From: CAWAMD01 sp963783045
GTDB taxonomy: Bacteria > Actinomycetota > Nitriliruptoria > Nitriliruptorales > Nitriliruptoraceae
Length of the DNA stretch: 64,000 nucleotides
NCBI GenBank assembly: GCA_963783045.1
Contig: CAWAMD010000001.1
Span: 434,001-498,000, forward strand
Reading direction: 5' to 3'
The notes under the pieces: generated by a model
Database searches by the model: none
What the model saw: the letters and a program-made list of their open reading frames with translations, nothing else
Told to the model about the DNA's origin: nothing
Position numbers and translations under genes: made by a program
Shown here: positions 46,867 to 55,413 of the stretch, piece by piece
How the letters are laid out: the number at the start of each line of letters is the position of its first letter
Numbering within the stretch: the first letter of the stretch is position 1

Positions 46867-47572
46867 ACCGCGGCGCTTCCGTCGGACGTTTCGGTCCAGG
46901 CGGCCAGGATCTCACGCCCCCGTGACAGGCCACGCGCCAGGTCCAGCGCCGACACCGCCGGCGGTACCTGACGGGTGGCGACCCTCCCGGTCGGGCCGGT
47001 CGCTCGGGTGTGTACGAGCCGGCTCGGCGCGACCGCCACACGGCAGGCGCCCACGCCGGCGGGTGCCTCTTCGAGCCGTTGCCGCGCGTGACGCAACGTT
47101 TCATCGCCGTCCAGGTACCACGACCCCGGTGCGGACGTTCGGGTGACCAAGGGCGCGCCTTGCTCGGCTGCGACGGAGTCGCCGGCACGCACCCAGGCCG
47201 ATCCGTTCGCCTGGAGCATCTCCCGAGTCGGATCGCGGGCCAGCGACAGCCAGCGCGGCCGCCACCGATCGGCCAGCGCCCAGAACAGCTCTGGCACCAG
47301 CGGTGGCCCTTCCGGGGTGATCAGCGACGCACGCGCCAGTCGTGTGTGCGCCTGGGACACGGTCGAGGGAGCCAGGTCCACCTCACGAGCGAGCGCTCGT
47401 ATGCCCGGCGGGTCGTCCGGCGCGAGCAGCAGCGCCAAAGCGACCTCGATCGGTGCCCGACCCCGTCCGAAGGGGTCTGCCGCAACCGACTGCTCGAGCG
47501 GGCTGCGGGGTAGCGCGGTGACCGTCGTCTCGATGAACAGGTTGTCGGCCGTCAACCGAAGATGGCCGCGCC
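46854..47572 (-). pseudogene. AbiEi fragment, copy C, 5' end deleted
   Basis: Matches AbiEi copies A and B from HLRLTADNLFIETTV to the stop but with more substitutions. The N-terminal third, the start codon and the operator are missing. The sequence jumps from GATGGCCGCGCC (47572) to sequence that lies upstream of the promoter in copy A. It is an internal-deletion derivative and probably not expressed. Confidence 0.75.
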
Positions 47573-47742
47573 CACGCCAGACGTGACACGGCTGGATTGG
47601 TTGCCAGCCGGCCAACAACATGGTCAGTGCGGGCGTCGGGGACGCAGCGGCATCCACAGGCCGTTCGCGCGTGCTGCTCGGCTGCGGCGCGAGCGTCCGT
47701 ACCGTGGCAGGGCCGTTGCCGAACGAACAACGAGACTGCATC

Positions 47743-48174
47743 ATGGCCGTGGACGAGCGCGCTCGGCGTCATCTCTACGAGCGCCTGGACGACATCCTCG
47801 GTCACGAGGCGGCGGACACGCTGATGGAAGAGCTGACCTTCATCGGCCGCGAGCAGCTGGCCCGGCGACACGACATCGAGCTGCTGCGTCGCGACATGGA
47901 TGCCGGGTTCGCCCAGGCTCGCACCGAGCTGGAGGCCGCCCGGGCGGAGCTGCATGGCGGGCTCGACGCGGTCCGGTCGGAACTTCGCGGCGACTTCGAG
48001 GCGCTTCGCGGCGACTTCGAGGCGCTTCGTGGTGAGACGACGACGGCCAGCGCGGAGCTGCGGGCGGATATGGCGACCCGCTTCGACCGGCAGACGCGCC
48101 AGATCGTGTTCGCGATGATCGGGGCGCTGTTCACGGTCGCCGCGTTGGCTGTCGGGTCGGGGCTCCTCGGCTGA
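47743..48174 (+). CDS. Coiled-coil protein with C-terminal membrane anchor, copy 2
   Basis: 143 residues, otherwise nearly identical to the gene at 33158. It has two LRGDFEA heptads fewer (42 bp shorter in the 21-bp repeat tract). The C-terminal membrane segment is conserved. The 5' flank (CGTCCGTACCGTGGCAGGGC...) is shared too, so both copies probably use the same promoter. Confidence 0.75.
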   Translation: MAVDERARRHLYERLDDILGHEAADTLMEELTFIGREQLARRHDIELLRRDMDAGFAQARTELEAARAELHGGLDAVRSELRGDFEALRGDFEALRGETTTASAELRADMATRFDRQTRQIVFAMIGALFTVAALAVGSGLLG

Positions 48175-48414
48175 CGACGCCGATCGGGTGACGCCCGGCT
48201 CGCCGCAGTCTCCTGGAGCAGCCAGCCGGGCGACGGCGGAGTTAGCCCGGTGCACCCAACCGCTCCGTGCGCCGACCTCGGCACTGAGCGCGTTCGTCGC
48301 TCGCCACCGAGATTTCTGGCGTAACGGCCCTTGCCCCGGCGCGCGTGCTGCCAAGGTCTGGGCCCGGTGCTGCCGGAGGGGCGCACCGCGATGGGGCCAT
48401 TGCGGGGTGTCGTC

Positions 48415-48609
48415 ATGGGGAATCGTGTCTCGACGCGTGTCAGCGTCGTCGTCGTGCTGGTCGCGCTGCTCGGTGCGCTGCTGCCGGGCGTGGCCGGTGC
48501 CACACGAACGGGGCCACCGAACGACGGGTGGCGCGACCGGCTGGCCGCCACCTCGGTGGAGCCGGCGGGTGGAGTTGCTGTCCGAGGTCCGCGGTCACAG
48601 GCCCAATAG
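48415..48609 (+). pseudogene. Truncated 5' copy of the VWA polymorphic toxin gene
   Basis: The frame MGNRVSTRVSVVVVLVALLG with a signal peptide and ATRTGPPNDGWRD matches 55414-55560 nearly base for base (about 110 bp with one mismatch), then diverges and stops at 48609. The stop region overlaps the end of the zeta-toxin gene on the other strand. Only the signal peptide and about 20 further residues remain. Confidence 0.7.
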
Positions 48610-49164
48610 CGGGTCGGGCGTCCAGACCGGCCATCGCGGCGGGTAGTCCGCGACGGCGTAGCGGTACGAGGCGACCTCGAACGGGCCGTCGTCGGCGGCG
48701 TTGTCCCAGAAGATGGTCCGGTAGCAGTGGGGCGCGGCCGCGGCGATCAGCGGCCAGATCCGTTCGTAGCGGCTGGCGAGCTTGGCGGCGGGCACGTCGT
48801 GCCCGCCGGCGTCGACCCGCTTGGAGACACGCGGGCCCGACAGGCTCAGCGGGATCAGCACGACATGGAGCACCACGTCGTAGCCGGCCTCAGCGGCGGC
48901 GGCCACCAGGTCGACCTTGGACGCGTGCGAGAACACCGTCTCGGCGCAGAAGTCCAACCGGGCCTCGATCAGCGCCCGCCGGGCCTCGGCGGCGATCCGT
49001 GCCGCCTCGTGGGACCGTTCGAGCTCTTCGCCGGGGAACCGCTCGCGGGCGATCCGGTCGGCGTTGACGAAGGGCAGACCCGGCCGGGGCGGTCGAATGA
49101 TCCGCTCGTACAGGGTGGATTTGCCGGCACCGTTGGGTCCGGCGATCACGTCGAGGCGGCTCAC
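48595..49164 (-). CDS. Zeta-toxin-like P-loop kinase
   Basis: GTG start overlaps the stop of the upstream antitoxin (GTGA). The 189-residue protein has Walker A GPNGAGKST at residues 8-16, VNADRIARERFP (the Asp that positions substrate), and FCAETVFSHASKVDLV and RYERIWPLI regions typical of zeta toxins. Zeta enzymes phosphorylate UDP-N-acetylglucosamine or related nucleotide sugars and block wall synthesis. The short length and partner type suggest the chromosomal zeta-like family rather than plasmid epsilon-zeta. Confidence 0.82.
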   Translation of the reverse strand: MSRLDVIAGPNGAGKSTLYERIIRPPRPGLPFVNADRIARERFPGEELERSHEAARIAAEARRALIEARLDFCAETVFSHASKVDLVAAAAEAGYDVVLHVVLIPLSLSGPRVSKRVDAGGHDVPAAKLASRYERIWPLIAAAAPHCYRTIFWDNAADDGPFEVASYRYAVADYPPRWPVWTPDPLLGL

Positions 49165-49538
49165 AGCGGCCGGCGGGTCCCGTCGGCGGCGATCTCGATG
49201 AGGTTGCCGTCCTCGTCCAGGGACACGGTGGCGTGTCCCTCGGCGCGGGCCTTGGCACCGAAGGACTGTGCGGCCGCGAGCTCGGAGATGCGGGCGTCGA
49301 TCAGGCCGTGGGCGACGGTGCGTTCGTCGTGGTCGAGCGTGGAGAACTGCGCCTGCCCGGACGCCACGGCCATGATGCGGCGGGTGGCGACCGACCCGGC
49401 CCGTTCGACCTGCATCCCGATGCGGGCCCAGTGGGTGATCTGTTCGGCGACCGACCGGTTCTCCGTGGCAGCGACCGTGGTGGCGGTCGCCGCAACGTCG
49501 GCCGCGACGCGGGTGGGGGTGGACGGAGCCTTCGCCAC
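49161..49538 (-). CDS. Antitoxin paired with zeta toxin (ParD-like)
   Basis: 125 residues. The central segment RSVAEQITHWARIGMQVERA resembles ParD-like antitoxins, followed by an acidic C-terminal strand region (VSLDEDGNLIEIAADG). It is encoded directly upstream of, and overlapping with, the zeta-like gene. Palindromic CGTATC sites lie upstream. A partner different from classical epsilon is normal for chromosomal zeta families. Confidence 0.7.
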   Translation of the reverse strand: MAKAPSTPTRVAADVAATATTVAATENRSVAEQITHWARIGMQVERAGSVATRRIMAVASGQAQFSTLDHDERTVAHGLIDARISELAAAQSFGAKARAEGHATVSLDEDGNLIEIAADGTRRPL

Positions 49539-49568
49539 GACGGTCTTTCCGTATCAGACTGCTACGAG

Positions 49569-49585
49569 CGTATCCGAACGATACG
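49569..49585 (-). promoter_or_regulatory. Operator of the zeta module
   Basis: Perfect CGTATC-CGAAC-GATACG inverted repeat 31 bp upstream of the antitoxin ATG. A further CGTATC half site lies at 49550. Confidence 0.55.
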
Positions 49586-49639
49586 CGGTCGTCAGTTGCT
49601 GCCGCAACGTCCGCCAGTCACTCTCGATCGCGGTACGCG

Positions 49640-49780
49640 AGCCGCGCGACAGACGCGTCACCGTGGCTCACGTGCCGCCGCCTCGCGCAGCATCTGCTGC
49701 CCGTCCGGGTGGGCGACGGCGCCTGACCCGACGAGTCGGGCGACCGCCGACCTGACCTCGCGAGCTGGTGGGCTACTGAA
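49640..49780 (-). pseudogene. VapC (PIN-domain) relic
   Basis: Aligns with 59550-59690 inside vapC: shared CGACGAGTCGGGCGAC, GCATCTGC and CGCGAGCT blocks. It corresponds to the AEVTSAVARLVRAGA part of the protein but in broken frames. Confidence 0.55.
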
Positions 49781-49903
49781 TCAGAGTCCTGGTCGGCGCA
49801 TTGGAGTCGAAGTCGATCCTGCGGATCGCGGTGGGGCATCGCTTCAAACGGCTCGCGAGCTCGTGTCCGACGTGCGGCCAACGACAGGCCCCGGCCAACG
49901 GCA

Positions 49904-49926
49904 GGCCCCGGGCAACAGCCGGGGCC
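49904..49926 (-). terminator. Hairpin terminator of the secreted-protein gene
   Basis: GGCCCCGG-GCAACAG-CCGGGGCC, 22 bp after the stop of the minus-strand gene. Confidence 0.65.
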
Positions 49927-49947
49927 CGTCAGCCTGCACGGTTGCCC

Positions 49948-50655
49948 CTACTTGCCGGCGTTGTCGTTGGACTGAACCGCGGACACGCACTGGCCCTGGT
50001 TGCCGAAGCCGAAGTCCGCCCAGCCACCCTTCTTGCAGGCGGACTTGTCGGACGGTGTCGCCTCGAAGTCGTAGGTGGTCGTCGTCCCCGCGACCGAGAC
50101 GCGAACGTTGTCGTAGTAGCCCGCGAGCCCCTCGTCGTGCGACGACGTGTCACCGACGTTCAGTGCGATCGCTGAGATCGTCGAGCCCTCCGGCATGCCT
50201 GAGAGCGTCTTCGGAGCGCTCGGGCACTGGGTGCCACCGGTTCCCGAGGCCACGGTGGTCGGCGTCACCGTGAAATCTGTGAAGGAGCCGGTCGAGCCTG
50301 ACGACGGTGAGAAGTCGAAGCGGCAGTCGTAGTAGGACGATGAGCCCGCCACGTTCGTGTAGACGTTCAGGTAGAACTCGTTCGCGTCGGAGGCTGTGCC
50401 GGTGCCGGCGATGCGGAAGTCGTAGGCGATCGAGTCGAGGTCGGCGACCTCGACACCGAGGGGCAGCGCCCCGATGAACTTCTGTCGGCCGTCGGGATTG
50501 TTGGCGATCGGCTCGACGTAGAGGCTGCCTGTCCCGATGCTGTGCGCGTCACGGTTGAACTCGTACGGCGTCGCGTTGTCTGCGTCGGGGTTGAACTGCC
50601 AGCCGGCATCCCCGTTCTCGTCGACGCGGACGGGCCCATCGGATGCGGGACCCAT
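49948..50655 (-). pseudogene. Secreted-protein paralogue 2, signal peptide missing
   Basis: Homologous along its length to the gene at 60147 (WQFNPDADNATPYEF / WWFNRDPENTTPFAF; FYLNVYTN; YYDCRFDF; YYDNVRVSV). It ends in the shared motif ACKKGGWADFGFGNQGQC followed by VSAVQSNDNAGK. The paralogue has a signal peptide and about 35 residues before this region. Here the frame upstream of 50655 lacks any signal sequence, and the DNA is unrelated. The gene is therefore probably 5'-truncated, unless a frameshift hides an export signal. Confidence 0.65.
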
Positions 50656-50903
50656 CTCTGCCGACCGCAGACAACCGGTCGCAGCACGCCTCGGGCAATC
50701 GGATCTGGAGAAATGAGCCGGAGATCCCTACTTCTGACGTGCGATTCCATGACTGCGGCTGACTGGCCAGTCGATCGGCCGCGCTGCCCCGGGCGAAGCC
50801 GGCGTGCGCCGACCGACCGACCGAGTCGGTCGGGACCGGTCGGCGCAGTGCACACGGGACGGTCGGCCGCACGCCAGCCTGTGCCCGGAGCCATCCACCC
50901 AGC

Positions 50904-53900
50904 TCACCCAAGCGGGGGAGGCGTCGTGTTCCCGGTCGAGACCAGCGCTTCGGCCAGTCGCGTGAGGAAGGCCGCGACCTGCCCGCGTGTCACCGGCGCG
51001 TCCGGTGCGAAGATGCCGTTGCCGGTGCCGTCGGCCAGCCCCGCCGCCGCGGCCGCGTCGATGTCGGTCTCGTGGGCCGTGCCGTCGTCGTCGCCGAACG
51101 CGTCAGGGCCCTCGGGCAGCGGCGCACCGGCCAGCGTCTCCCACACGCGAGCGAGCAGGGTCGCGAGCTGCCCGCGCGAGACCGACGCCCCGGGCCGGTA
51201 GCTCCCGTCTGCATGGCCGGACACGATCCCCAGTCCGGTGAGCGCATCGATCGCGTAGGCGTGCACCGACGCGTCGTCGTCCTCGAAGGCGTTCACCGGC
51301 GCGTCGGGTAGCTCGACCCCGGCGGCGCGCAGGAGCCGCCCGAGCAGGCTGGCGACCTGCGCCCGGGTCACCGGCGCCCCGGGCCGGTAGGTGCCGTCCG
51401 CGTGGCCGTCGAGGAGCCCCCACCAGGCGCCGCAGGCCACCGCGTCGGCGTGGGTCGTCCCGTCCAGGTCGGTGAACCCGGGGTCGGGTGCGGCCTGCTC
51501 CGGGCACGCCGCGGCCGGTGTCGCGAGCGTCCAGGTGGAGGTGCGGGTCGTCAGGACGCGCAGCACGACCGTGCCGTCGGCGGCCGTCGCACGGTCCGTC
51601 ACGCACGGGTCCGGGTCGGCGACGGTGCTCGCTCGGCACTCGCGCACGAGCTGGCCGTTGCGGAACACGCCGAGCGTGTCCTCCGTGGCGCCGTCGGGCA
51701 CCGCGGCCTCGGAGAGCCGGAACGTCACGGTGGCCGGACGCGCCGGGTCGCCGGTGTCGGTCTCCTCGACGAGGACGGTCTGGTCGAGGAACGACCACCC
51801 GGCGAGGGCGGGAACGGCGGACGCGTCACGGCCGACCTCGGCGCCGATCGTCGCGCCGTCGGGGCCGGTCGCCTCCACCGCCAGACCTGGCGGCGGGGAC
51901 GACGGCCCGCTGCCGCCGTCGGAGGGTGTCGTCGGGCTCGGTCCGGGCCCCGGCGGGGTCGTGTCGCCGGCATCCGGGTCGCAGGCGTCGCCGATCCCGT
52001 CGCCATCGGTGTCGGTCTGGGCGGCGTTCGCGTCGGTCGGGCAGTTGTCGTCAGCGTCGAGGACGCCGTCGCCGTCGGCGTCACCGCTGAGCGACTGCGC
52101 TTCGGTGTGGGTGATGTCGTCGGTGTGTCCGCCGAAGTCGTGGACACCGTCCGCGAAGCTGCGGGTGTCGGTGAACGAGTAGCGCAGGTTGTCCCAGTCG
52201 TCGTAGCCGCTGAGCACGCTGCCGGTCCCGGCACACGTCCCCGAGAGACGGTTGACCTGAGCCTCGACGGCGGTGTCGGCGGTGTCGCCGTCGCCATTCC
52301 AGTCGATCGGTCCGTCCGCCGCGGCGGTCTGCGACGCCCCCTCGACCCCCCAGGCGGTCTGCCATCCGGCGGGAGCGTCGGGACCGAGGCCGACGGACTC
52401 GTCGAGGTCGGTCAGGTCGAGATCGGAGAGTGCCACCCGGCTGTAGTCGAGACAACGTCCGAGGATCGGCGCCCCGTTGATCTGTCGCGAGTAGCTCATG
52501 ACGCTGAGGTAGTTCGGCTTGCAGTTGTCGTTGTCACGGCCGCCGTGGAGGAGGTCGAGCGTGTGGCCGGTCTCGTGCATGAACGTCCCGGCCTGCTGGT
52601 CGCGGCTGCCCCGGCCGTGGCCGTCCACCCACGCCCATCCGCCGAGCGAGATCACCTCGTCGTTGCCGGGCCGTTCCGCGCAGCCGGAGGTGGTGCCCAG
52701 GCCGTACAGGCTGTGGAGCCACAGGCTGTAGCGGAACACGACCCGCTTGGCGTTGAGGACGGTGTCACCGGCCGCCCGTTCGGCGGCGGTCCCCCACATG
52801 GCGTCCTTGATCGTGTCGAAGTCGGGGACGCCGGGCGGCGCCGGGTCCGTGCACGGGGTGAACGCGGTGCCGGTGGCGTGGGGCAGCGCCTGCTCGTCGA
52901 GCAGGACGTGGAGTCGGACGCCGGTCGTGCCGTCGGGGTTGGTGGTCGGCGCGTCCGCGAACGCCTGCACCACGTCGTCGATGGCCTCGGGGATCGGCCG
53001 GTGCTTCTCCATCCAGTCGAGCTCGACGTAGACGTCCTTGTGCTGCGGGTCGGCGGCCTCGTCGGTGGCGACGGTGCCGTCGCCGTCGAGGTCGTAGAGG
53101 CGCAGGTCGACCGTGCCGTCGTGGTCGTAGTCGACCCCGTCGGTCTCCCAGCTGTCGCACAGGCCGTCGCCGTCGTCGTCGGTGTTGCCGTTGCCGTTCG
53201 TGTCCGTGCAGGCGGGGAGCTCGGCCGGGGCTTCGACCGCACCGACGTCGTCGGCCAGCCCGGTCGGACGGTGGGCGCCGCGCTGGTCGAAGCCCGCCGT
53301 GGTATCGCCCGCGTCGATCGCCGGGGAGGCGGCGGCGGGCATCATCGTCGGGCCGCGCCCGCCGTTCTGTGCGAGCCGGCCGAGCAGCGGATCGGCCGGG
53401 GCGAGGTCGGTCGCCGCCGTCAGTCCGCACGAGGTGGCGACGCCCGACGTGGCCGGCAGGTTGTGGCCGGCGCTCGTGATGGTGCTGTCGTCGTAGGTGT
53501 CGTCCTCGAAGCAGGACCCGCCCACGATCGTGTTGCGGAGCTCGATCGTGGCGCCGCCGACCGCGGCCAGCGCCGCGCCCGAGCCGTCGGTCGCGTTGTG
53601 GGCGAACGTGACGCTGTCGAGGGTCCCGGTCGCCACCGAGACCCACAGCGCGCCGCCGCCCTCGGTGATGCAGTAGTAGCGGGAGCAGTTGAGGTTGCGG
53701 GTCGCGTTGCCGGCGAACGTGCTGTTGGCGATCGTGAGCTCATCGATGTTGGTGATGTGGGCGCCGGCGCCCTCGACGGCGATGCCCTCGTTGCCCGAGA
53801 TGGTGCTGCCGGTGATCGTCGCGCTCGTCCCGTCCACGCCGACCGTGTCGGACACGTACACCCCGTAGAAGTTGTCGTGGATGTACGAGTCGACGACCGC

Positions 53901-54971
53901 AGCGTCGGTGGCGGCCTTCAGGGCCGGGCCGTCGACATGCGCGATGGTGGAGTTGCGCAGGTGGATCCGCTCGGCGAGCAGGGCCGCGCCACCCTCGGCC
54001 GCCGGGTCCGTCGAGCCTGTGATGGTCGTGTCGGCGACGTTCAGCAGCGACCCGGTGACGATCCCGACCGGAGCGAGCATCACCGCCGAGCCGCCACGTG
54101 TCCCGCCGTACTCGAACCGGTTGTCCACGAACCTGGCGTGGTCGATGTCGACCGTGATCGGGTCGATGCTCGTCGGGGTCGCGTAGACGGCGGCGCCCCA
54201 CTCCTGGTAGAAGCCGCCGATACTCGCGTCGACCACGTTGGACAGGAAGTCCGTGTGGGAGAGCGTCAGGGTCTGGGGGCTGTCGAGGCGGGCCCAGAGG
54301 GCGCCGCCGGACCCGGCCTTGTTGCCGGCGAACGTGACGTGGTCGGTCTGCAGCTCACCCCGGACGAACGCGGCGCCGCCCTTCGCCATGGAGTCGTACT
54401 CGTGCGGGGTGTTGCGGTCGCCGTCGCCGTCCGGCCCCTGGGTCGGGTGCCCGCCGGCCAGGCGCAGATCCTCGAGGAAGACGGTGCTGGCTGGCCGCAC
54501 CGTCAGGATCCGGGCGTAGTCGGCACCGTTGCCGAGACCGCTCGCGTCGATGATCGTGTCGGCGGACGGATCCGTGCCGTCGCCGGCGCCCGTGATGGTC
54601 ACGTTCGTCGCGGAGATGTCGAGGTCGCCGTCCGCAGCCGTGTCCGTGCCCGTGTCGTTCGCCCGGTTGGCGGCGTCGAACACCGTCAGCGCGTAGCGGC
54701 CCGCGGGAACCGTGATCGTGGCGTAGCCACCTCGCGCGTTTGCCTCCATGACGGCGGCCCGAAGCGTGCACTCGCCTCCCCCGTCGTCGCAGACCCCGTC
54801 GCTCGGGTCGGCATCCGGCGCGTCGTCCGTCGTGGTCACGTCGAGAGCCCCGACCGCCTGGGCGGGCGGGGCGCCGGCCACCGTCGCGGCCAGTGCGGCG
54901 AGCAGTGCCAGCACGGCGCCGGTGGCGGCGGCTCGAGCGGTGTGTGGGCGGGTGTGGTTGGCGCTGTTCAC
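50904..54971 (-). CDS. Secreted beta-helix / metalloprotease protein with SLH-like repeats
   Basis: GTG at 54971 starts the conserved frame (1355 residues, no frameshift). Order: signal peptide (ATGAVLALLAALAATVAGAP), CSLREAI-type domain (VCDDGGGECTLRAAVMEANA), right-handed beta-helix (about 90-480), then a zinc protease domain. The protease has HETGHTLDLLH near residue 797 (a metzincin-like HExxH-x5-H with Asp where Gly is usual) and a following Met-turn candidate (LSVMSYS). Thrombospondin-3-type calcium repeats (DADGDGVLDADDNCPTDAN) and three C-terminal SLH-like repeats (RPGAPVTRAQVASLLGR) complete it. Likely a cell-surface-anchored protease; the substrate is unknown. Confidence 0.85.
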   Translation of the reverse strand: MNSANHTRPHTARAAATGAVLALLAALAATVAGAPPAQAVGALDVTTTDDAPDADPSDGVCDDGGGECTLRAAVMEANARGGYATITVPAGRYALTVFDAANRANDTGTDTAADGDLDISATNVTITGAGDGTDPSADTIIDASGLGNGADYARILTVRPASTVFLEDLRLAGGHPTQGPDGDGDRNTPHEYDSMAKGGAAFVRGELQTDHVTFAGNKAGSGGALWARLDSPQTLTLSHTDFLSNVVDASIGGFYQEWGAAVYATPTSIDPITVDIDHARFVDNRFEYGGTRGGSAVMLAPVGIVTGSLLNVADTTITGSTDPAAEGGAALLAERIHLRNSTIAHVDGPALKAATDAAVVDSYIHDNFYGVYVSDTVGVDGTSATITGSTISGNEGIAVEGAGAHITNIDELTIANSTFAGNATRNLNCSRYYCITEGGGALWVSVATGTLDSVTFAHNATDGSGAALAAVGGATIELRNTIVGGSCFEDDTYDDSTITSAGHNLPATSGVATSCGLTAATDLAPADPLLGRLAQNGGRGPTMMPAAASPAIDAGDTTAGFDQRGAHRPTGLADDVGAVEAPAELPACTDTNGNGNTDDDGDGLCDSWETDGVDYDHDGTVDLRLYDLDGDGTVATDEAADPQHKDVYVELDWMEKHRPIPEAIDDVVQAFADAPTTNPDGTTGVRLHVLLDEQALPHATGTAFTPCTDPAPPGVPDFDTIKDAMWGTAAERAAGDTVLNAKRVVFRYSLWLHSLYGLGTTSGCAERPGNDEVISLGGWAWVDGHGRGSRDQQAGTFMHETGHTLDLLHGGRDNDNCKPNYLSVMSYSRQINGAPILGRCLDYSRVALSDLDLTDLDESVGLGPDAPAGWQTAWGVEGASQTAAADGPIDWNGDGDTADTAVEAQVNRLSGTCAGTGSVLSGYDDWDNLRYSFTDTRSFADGVHDFGGHTDDITHTEAQSLSGDADGDGVLDADDNCPTDANAAQTDTDGDGIGDACDPDAGDTTPPGPGPSPTTPSDGGSGPSSPPPGLAVEATGPDGATIGAEVGRDASAVPALAGWSFLDQTVLVEETDTGDPARPATVTFRLSEAAVPDGATEDTLGVFRNGQLVRECRASTVADPDPCVTDRATAADGTVVLRVLTTRTSTWTLATPAAACPEQAAPDPGFTDLDGTTHADAVACGAWWGLLDGHADGTYRPGAPVTRAQVASLLGRLLRAAGVELPDAPVNAFEDDDASVHAYAIDALTGLGIVSGHADGSYRPGASVSRGQLATLLARVWETLAGAPLPEGPDAFGDDDGTAHETDIDAAAAAGLADGTGNGIFAPDAPVTRGQVAAFLTRLAEALVSTGNTTPPPLG

Positions 54972-55068
54972 GGAGGTGTCCCTGGCGGTCTTCGTGTGGC
55001 GACCCGACCACGCTAGGTGCACGGCGTGGGCGCCCCTCCGCGAGCCACTACTCAATCCCGCGGGTTTC

Positions 55069-55131
55069 CTACTCAGATCGTCGTGCGAGGGCGTCCTCGA
55101 CCGCTGCCTCCGGCAGCTGGGAGGCCGCCAT
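55069..55131 (-). pseudogene. Relic of the RES antitoxin: promoter and first codons
   Basis: The short frame MAASQLPEAAVEDALARRSE, then stop, begins with GGACAGGAG at the same spacing as the full antitoxin (MSAVQLPETRVVEP after GGACAGGAG). Upstream, CTTCGGCTACC and GTCTTCCA-N-GTCC match the antitoxin promoters at 38668-38700 and 46474-46508. Confidence 0.6.
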
Positions 55132-55195
55132 CCCCGGCTCCTGTCCGTCCTGTCCTGTCTCTACAGGTAGCCGAAGTCTCGGGACGTGGAAGACC
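55132..55195 (-). promoter_or_regulatory. Third copy of the RES-antitoxin promoter element
   Basis: The conserved block GTCTTCCA-N-GTCC ... CTTCGGCTACC followed by GGACAGGAG occurs here, at 38641-38700 and at 46447-46508. Conservation in the relic points to the regulatory sequence recognised by the antitoxin. Confidence 0.5.
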
Positions 55196-55413
55196 TATCG
55201 CGGTGAAAGCGCGTCGCGCGCTTCGCCTGACCCGCGAGCAGCGGACTAGTCGGGCCGGTCCAGCCACCTCGTGCGCTCGGCCGAGCACGGGGCGCGAAGG
55301 TCGCCCGTCGTCGACCTTTTCCCGCCGAACCGCCCTCGCCACGCTGCGTGATCTGCCACGGTCGGGCGGCGTGCCGTCGGAGGGGCGGCACACGAGGGGA
55401 CCGGGGTGCCGGG

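Larger units (their letters stand above)
49539..49947. other. Promoter of the zeta module plus relic-bearing spacer
   Basis: Holds the CGTATC operator sites, a VapC relic (49640-49780) and a terminator (49904). Nothing else coding is recognised. Confidence 0.5.

Noticed and set aside
45983..47188. 401-residue minus-strand frame fusing the RES antitoxin to copy C
   Set aside because: The upstream part is the wrong frame of the AbiE remnant; the true start with a ribosome site is at 46441, as in copy A.
51402..55016. 1204-residue plus-strand open frame opposite the metalloprotease
   Set aside because: No recognisable motif and a shadow-like composition; the minus strand encodes an ordered set of known domains.
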